This document shows, piece by piece, positions 58,394 through 64,000 of a DNA stretch of 64,000 bases. The notes below the pieces were generated by a model, which saw only the letters and a program-made list of their open reading frames with translations, was not told where the DNA came from and did not search any database. The position numbers and the translations under genes were made by a program. Position 1 is the first letter of the stretch. Every line of letters begins with the position of its first letter. Origin of the DNA: JAHFPN01 sp963765745 (GTDB lineage Bacteria > Pseudomonadota > Alphaproteobacteria > Rhizobiales > Xanthobacteraceae); assembly GCA_963765745.1 (NCBI GenBank), contig CAVXXM010000001.1, forward strand, positions 186,001 through 250,000, given 5' to 3'.

Positions 58394-59324
58394 CTATTCC
58401 TTGACCGCCCCGGTCATCGCCGAAACGTAGTGCTCGACGAAGAAGGCGTAGAGCAGGACCAGCGGCAGCGAGCCGATCAAGGCGCCGGCCATCAGCGAGC
58501 CCCAGCGGTAAATGTCGCCGTCGACGAACTCGTTCACGATCGCGACCGGCACGGTCTTGTTGGTGCTCGCCGAAATGAAGGTGAGCGCATAGATGAACTC
58601 GTTCCAGCACAGCGTGAAGCAGAAGATAAAGGCCGAGATCAGCCCGGGCACCGCCAGCGGCAGCACGATCTTGGTCAGAATCTGCAGGCGGCTGGCGCCG
58701 TCGATCAGCGCGCATTCCTCGAGCTCGTACGGGATGGTCTTGAAATAGCCCATGAGCAGCCAGGTCGAGAACGGGATCAGGATCGTCGGGTAGGTCAGGA
58801 TCAGCGCGAACGGCGTATCGAACAGGCCGTATTGGAACACGATGGTGGAAAGCGGAATGAACAGGATCGAAGGCGGCACCAGATAGGCGAGGAAGATGCT
58901 GCGCGCCGACCCATTGCGCGCCCTTGTAGCGCAAGCGCACGATGGCATAGGCCGCGCATACGCTCGCGAAGATCGAGAGAATGGTCGAGCCGATCGCGAC
59001 GTACATCGTGTTCCACAGCCAAAGCGGATAATTGGTCTCGAACAGAAGCTTCTCGATGTGCTTGAACGTCGGGCTCCAGGTCCAGAACGGATTGAACTTG
59101 TCGAGCGCGAGCAGCTGCTCGTCCGGCTTGATCGCCGTGAGCGCCATCCAATAGAACGGAAAAATCAGCACGATCACGATGATCGAGAGCGGCAGATAGA
59201 GCGTCACCAGCCGCCGCGGCAGCGTCTCCAGATAGCTCATGCCTTCGGTGTGATCGGCGGTCGCCGACGAGCCGGTCAGGATCGTCCGCGGATCGGCAAC
59301 CTTCGGCACAAACGCGTCAGTCAT
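58394..59324 (-). CDS. Carbohydrate ABC permease, MalG type, one-base frameshift
   Basis: Inner-membrane permease of 309 residues when repaired, CUT1 family. N-terminal part: L-Y-L-P-L-S-I-I-V-I-V-L-I-F-P near residue 42, Y-A-I-V-R-L-R-Y-K-G-A near 125; then the frame breaks between 58900 and 58922 and resumes as F-L-A-Y-L-V-P-P-S-I-L-F-I-P. The EAA loop is E-L-E-E-C-A-L-I-D-G-A-S near residue 205. The start overlaps the stop of the upstream permease by 8 bases. Confidence 0.88.
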
Positions 59325-60276
59325 TGCTCTCCCCCTGCTGCCACTTGCGGCGCTGCAGGCCGAACCAGGAGATCAGGATGCAGGCGAGCAGGAACGGGAT
59401 CATGGCGGTCGCGATGGCCGAGCCCTCGCCCAGGTACCCGCCGAGAATCGCCCGCTGGTAGGAAAGCGTGGCCATCAGGTGCGTCGCGTTCACCGGGCCG
59501 CCGCGCGTCATGGCCCAGATCAGCTGGAAATCGGTGAAGGTGAAGAGCACCGAGAACGTCATCACCACGGCGATGATCGGGGTCAGCAGCGGATAGGTGA
59601 TGAAGCGGAACATCTGCCAGCGGCTGGCGCCGTCGATGGTCGCCGCCTCGTAGAGCGAGGGCGGCACGGTCTGCAGCCCGGCCAGGAGCGTGATCGCGAC
59701 GAACGGAATGCCGCGCCAGACATTGGCGAAAATCACCGACCAGCGCGCGTTCCAGAAATCGCCGAGGAAATCGATGTTCGAAGATATGAACCCGATCTTC
59801 TTGAGCGACCAGGAGATGATCGAGAATTGGCTGTCGAACAGCCACCAGAACGCGATCGCCGACAGCACCGTGGGAACGATGAAGGGGATCAGCACGATCG
59901 CGCGGATCATGGCCTTGAACGGCATGTGCTGGTTCAAGAGGATCGCCAGATAAAGGCCGATGGCGAATTTGAAGACGGAGGCGACGCCCGTATAGAGCAG
60001 CGTGTTGAACACCGAGAGCCAGAAGACCGTGTCGTCCCACAGCCATTCGTAGTTCTCGACGCCGACGAATACGCCGCTGCGGCCGATCCGCGTATCGGTG
60101 AACGAAATCCAGATGCCGAGCCCGAGCGGATAGGCGAGAAACAGAACCAGAATCGCAGCGGCCGGCAGCATGAACCACAGGCCGAGCCAATTGTGGTTCA
60201 CCTTCAGCCGATCCCATGCGGTCGCGTGCAGGAGCGGCCGCTTGGCCGTTCTGGGGTCAAGCGCGATGTCGGCCAC
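59317..60276 (-). CDS. Carbohydrate ABC permease, MalF type
   Basis: 319 residues, six to seven hydrophobic segments, CUT1 family. W-L-G-L-W-F-M-L-P-A-A near residue 30, A-F-W-W-L-F-D near 144, and the EAA motif S-L-Y-E-A-A-T-I-D-G-A-S near residue 212, which contacts the ATPase. Starts 69 bases after the binding-protein stop, behind a hairpin. Overlaps the next permease by 8 bases, so the two subunits are translated together. Confidence 0.9.
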   Translation of the reverse strand: MADIALDPRTAKRPLLHATAWDRLKVNHNWLGLWFMLPAAAILVLFLAYPLGLGIWISFTDTRIGRSGVFVGVENYEWLWDDTVFWLSVFNTLLYTGVASVFKFAIGLYLAILLNQHMPFKAMIRAIVLIPFIVPTVLSAIAFWWLFDSQFSIISWSLKKIGFISSNIDFLGDFWNARWSVIFANVWRGIPFVAITLLAGLQTVPPSLYEAATIDGASRWQMFRFITYPLLTPIIAVVMTFSVLFTFTDFQLIWAMTRGGPVNATHLMATLSYQRAILGGYLGEGSAIATAMIPFLLACILISWFGLQRRKWQQGESND

Positions 60277-60305
60277 GGCTTACCTCGATTGCCTTGCCGG
60301 ATGGG

Positions 60306-60337
60306 AAAATGGCGGGCGACGCCGAGCGCCGCCCGCC
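60306..60337 (-). terminator. Inter-gene hairpin after the sugar-binding-protein gene
   Basis: Read on the minus strand, GGCGGGCGGCG pairs with CGTCGCCCGCC (one G-T pair) around CTCGG and is followed by ATTTT. Between binding protein and permease genes of ABC operons such partial terminators or stabilisers let the binding protein be made in excess. Confidence 0.6.
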
Positions 60338-60345
60338 GGATTGCA

Positions 60346-61668
60346 TCAGGACGTGCGATAGAGCCGCCGCGCCTGCCGATCGGCGATCTTGACCGCGCCC
60401 TTCACGTCCTCGCGTCCGGTGCAGACGTTGGCGAACATGTCGAGCACGATGAAGTCGGCGAGCGCCGCCGCCGCCTTCTCGCCGACCGAGCCGAGATGGC
60501 CGGCGGTGAGCGTGTTCTTGGCGATGTCGCGGCAGACCGTGAGCTTCGGATCGGAGGTCCAGACCGGGTTCTTCTCGTAGGCGGTCAATCCCGGCGTGAG
60601 GTAGCCCACCGACTTGATCACCCACGGATCGAGATTGGCCGCTTCCATCATGAAGGCGATGAAGGCCTTGGAGGCCTGCGGGACCTTGGAATAGGTCATG
60701 ATCATGATCGGATAGGCGACGTGGAACTCGGTCGGCTTGCCGATCGGGCCTATCGGCCACAGCGCGTGGTCGATGTCTTCCACCATCTCCTTCATGTTTC
60801 CGGCCTTGGCGGCGGCGTAGATCGAGACGCCGTTGTTGGTCCAGTGCACCTCGTTGGCGAGGAACGCCTTGTTGTTGAACGAGTCGTTCCAGGAAGCGGT
60901 GCCGGGGATGAAGGTGTCGTAGAGCTGCTTGGCGTATTCGAGCGACTTGGCGGTCTCCGGCGAGTCGATGATGACGCGGTCGCGCGCATCGACGAGGTTG
61001 CCGCCGAAGGCCCAGAGCGCCCAGTGCACCCAAGCGTTGCCGTCGCCCGAGGCGTGGCCGAGCGCCATGCCGCCGGGCGTGCCCTGTGCTTTCATTGCCT
61101 TGGCATAAGCGAGGAACTCGGCGGTGGTCTTCGGGAAGGTCTTGAAGCCGGCCTTCTCGCTCGACGCCTTGCGGTAGTTCAACACGTTGCCGTTATAGGC
61201 GACCGGGATGCCGATCCACTTGTTGCCGCTCTTGCCGTAGGTGACCGCCGACGGGACCCAGCCGCCGTACTTCTTGCCGAGATAGTCGGCGACGTCGGTG
61301 AGATCGACGACTTTGCTCGGAAACAGGTGCGGCAGCGAATAGAGGCCCCAGAACATGTCGGGACCGGAGCCGGTATTGGCCGCGATCGCCGCCTTGGGCT
61401 GCACGTCGTCGAGCAACTCGTTGGTCACGTTGACCTTCACGCCGGTCGCCTTGGTGAAATTGGCGACCAGCTCCATGAAGGCGTCTTCCTCGGCCTGGAT
61501 GAAGCGCTTCCAGCGCAGCAGCGAGAGCTGGGCGTTCTTCTCGGGCTTCCAGGGCGCGGTCTGCGCCCAGGCCTTGGCCCATTCGAGCAATGCAGGACCG
61601 GTCAGTGCGACGGATGCGCCGAGTGCGGTGCTGCCTTGCAGAAACGTACGTCTATTGAACGGATTCAT
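60346..61668 (-). CDS. Carbohydrate ABC substrate-binding protein, Tat-exported
   Basis: 440 residues from the ATG at 61668, behind GGGAGGA. A twin-arginine signal (N-R-R-T-F-L-Q-G) with hydrophobic run shows Tat export. The SBP_bac_1 fold reads F-T-K-A-T-G-V-K-V near residue 69, G-S-G-P-D-M-F-W-G near 97, W-I-G-I-P-V-A-Y-N-G near 147 and W-A-L-W-A-F-G-G near 213. CUT1-type: probably binds a sugar, polyol or sugar amine. Second gene of the operon after the ATPase. No closer ligand assignment is possible from sequence. Confidence 0.88.
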   Translation of the reverse strand: MNPFNRRTFLQGSTALGASVALTGPALLEWAKAWAQTAPWKPEKNAQLSLLRWKRFIQAEEDAFMELVANFTKATGVKVNVTNELLDDVQPKAAIAANTGSGPDMFWGLYSLPHLFPSKVVDLTDVADYLGKKYGGWVPSAVTYGKSGNKWIGIPVAYNGNVLNYRKASSEKAGFKTFPKTTAEFLAYAKAMKAQGTPGGMALGHASGDGNAWVHWALWAFGGNLVDARDRVIIDSPETAKSLEYAKQLYDTFIPGTASWNDSFNNKAFLANEVHWTNNGVSIYAAAKAGNMKEMVEDIDHALWPIGPIGKPTEFHVAYPIMIMTYSKVPQASKAFIAFMMEAANLDPWVIKSVGYLTPGLTAYEKNPVWTSDPKLTVCRDIAKNTLTAGHLGSVGEKAAAALADFIVLDMFANVCTGREDVKGAVKIADRQARRLYRTS

Positions 61669-61727
61669 GGTGTCCTCCCTGAAGTTTCTGATTTTGAATT
61701 GCTTACTGCGCGGTGGTTCCTTGTGGT

Positions 61728-62795
<1,068 letters not shown>

Positions 62796-62987
62796 TACGC
62801 GACTTTCCTCCCGATGGGAGCCAGTTCCGCCGCGGGCGGCCCGACCCCTTTTTGTCGTATTGTTGGGCCGATCATGGGGCACTGCCCGCGCCCGAATCAA
62901 GCCTGCGAAAGTCGATTAAATCGGCACGAAGCGGGCGATTGCCGGTGATATAGAATTCGGCGACCGCGCTCAGTCGAAGGGGAGCCC

Positions 62988-63959
62988 ATGGCCGCTAACA
63001 AGCCCGAAATCCTGTTGCCCGGACCGATGATGCCGTTCATCGAGGAACAGCTCGATACGGCGTTCCAGGTACACCGTCTGGCCAAGGCGGCCGACAAGGA
63101 CGCGCTGATCGCCGAGCTCGCACCGCGCGTGCGCGGCATCGCCTATAGCAGCCACATGCCGCTCAACGGTGCGTTCATGCAGCGGCTGCCCAAGCTCGAG
63201 ATCGTTTCGAGCTTCGGCGTCGGCTACGACAGCATCGACGCCAAATGGGCCGGCGGGCACGGGATCGTCGTCACCAACACGCCCGACGTGCTGACCGACG
63301 AGGTGGCCGACACCGCGGTCGCGCTGCTTTTGATGACCGCGCGCGAGCTGCCGCAGTCGGAGCGCTATCTGCGCGCGGGCAAGTGGCTGGAGAAAGCCTA
63401 TCCGCTCACCGCCACGCTGCGCGACCGCACGATCGGCATTGTCGGTATGGGACGGATCGGCAAGGCGATCGCCAGGCGCCTGGAAGCCTTCGGGCTGCCG
63501 ATCGTTTATCACTCGCGCAATCCGGCCGCGGGCGTCTCGTGGAAACACTATCCCGATCTCAAAACTATGGCGCGCGACGTCGACGTGCTCATCGTCATCA
63601 CGCCGGGCGGGCCGGCGACGAAGAACCTGATCAATGCCGAGGTGCTGAAGGCGCTCGGGTCGAACGGGATTCTCATCAACGTCGCGCGCGGCTCGGTGGT
63701 GGACGAGCCGGCATTGATCGAGGCGCTGCGCAACAGGACGATCTATTCGGCCGGTCTCGACGTATTCGCCGACGAGCCAAGGGTGCCCAAGGAGCTGATC
63801 GAGATGGAGCACATCGTGCTCCTGCCGCATGTGGCATCGGGCTCGCACTACACGCGGCGCGCCATGGGTCAGCTGGTGGTGGACAATCTGAAGTCATGGT
63901 TCGCCGGCAAAGGCCCCCTCACCCCGGTGGTGGAAACCCCGTGGCCGCCGAAGCGTTGA
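62988..63959 (+). CDS. D-2-hydroxyacid dehydrogenase
   Basis: NAD(P)-dependent enzyme of 323 residues, hydroxypyruvate/glyoxylate reductase-like. Cofactor motif G-I-V-G-M-G-R-I-G near residue 148, catalytic Arg in V-A-R-G-S-V-V-D near 231, Glu in D-V-F-A-D-E-P near 260 and the proton-donor His in L-L-P-H-V-A-S-G near 283, so the catalytic trio is present. The ATG at 62988 follows AGGGGAG. Divergent from the sugar transporter operon with about 190 bases between, which should hold promoters for both; a shared sugar-acid role is possible. Confidence 0.88.
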   Translation: MAANKPEILLPGPMMPFIEEQLDTAFQVHRLAKAADKDALIAELAPRVRGIAYSSHMPLNGAFMQRLPKLEIVSSFGVGYDSIDAKWAGGHGIVVTNTPDVLTDEVADTAVALLLMTARELPQSERYLRAGKWLEKAYPLTATLRDRTIGIVGMGRIGKAIARRLEAFGLPIVYHSRNPAAGVSWKHYPDLKTMARDVDVLIVITPGGPATKNLINAEVLKALGSNGILINVARGSVVDEPALIEALRNRTIYSAGLDVFADEPRVPKELIEMEHIVLLPHVASGSHYTRRAMGQLVVDNLKSWFAGKGPLTPVVETPWPPKR

Positions 63960-64000
63960 GCCGCCGCATGGGCGTGCTAACCTCGCGCGGCACGAAGCGT

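Overview
The window is 64 kb of GC-rich chromosomal DNA from an alphaproteobacterium, most likely order Hyphomicrobiales (Rhizobiales; Xanthobacteraceae or Nitrobacteraceae relatives). This rests on gene families and RNA elements typical of that order: homospermidine synthase behind a speF-type leader RNA, a ROSE-like RNA thermometer before a small heat-shock gene, DUF459 and DUF1007 proteins, a large fused indolepyruvate oxidoreductase, and intergenic palindromic repeats of the kind seen in Bradyrhizobium relatives. No rRNA, tRNA, CRISPR array, phage or insertion sequence was recognised, so genus assignment is not possible from the sequence alone.

Layout. 1-5.3 kb: an MFS transporter (cut by the window edge), histidinol-phosphatase, a hydrolase, two related secreted proteins and hsp20 with its thermometer. 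5.8-11.8 kb: glutamate synthase gltBD. 12-17.2 kb: envelope genes (DUF459 hydrolase, lytic transglycosylase, outer-membrane barrel, kdsD). 17.2-32.5 kb, minus strand: a long acyl/aromatic-acid or amino-acid utilisation region (fused indolepyruvate:ferredoxin oxidoreductase, long-chain-type acyl-CoA ligase, complete branched-chain-type ABC transporter, phenylacetate-CoA-ligase-like enzyme), followed in the same direction by hemH, an SPFH protein and NfeD. 32.6-37.8 kb: SDR, NicO metal exporter with DUF1007 partner, L,D-transpeptidase, gamma-glutamyltransferase and a small membrane protein. 37.8-41.5 kb: speF leader, ornithine decarboxylase, GNAT, homospermidine synthase. 41.5-43.3 kb: an AT-richer accessory pocket with a sulfotransferase-like gene and a 58-residue membrane protein. 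43.3-48.1 kb, minus strand: a zinc-uptake unit (small His-containing membrane protein, znuC, znuB, znuA, G3E GTPase, small lipoprotein, WD40 protein). 48.2-51.5 kb: DUF4337, creatininase-family protein, SDR, EamA transporter. 51.5-56.8 kb: a copper-response locus (histidine kinase and response regulator, divergent from a Met-rich LTXXQ protein, a CueO-like multicopper oxidase and a Spy-like protein). 56.9-64 kb: hydroxyisobutyrate-type dehydrogenase, a small membrane protein, a complete sugar/polyol-type ABC transporter and a D-2-hydroxyacid dehydrogenase.

Two themes deserve attention. First, RNA-level control: ROSE-like hairpin at hsp20, an attenuator-like structure in the speF leader, a hairpin that buries the ribosome-binding site of the first copper gene, and inter-gene hairpins in both ABC operons. 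Second, sequence quality: at least seven otherwise intact conserved genes carry one-base shifts (livH carries two), mostly in homopolymers or GC runs, so the underlying assembly probably contains indel errors. Coordinates for those genes span the repaired reading frame. Small genes at 42921-43097, 44293-44418 and 47998-48147 are shorter than usual ORF cut-offs and were found by direct reading.
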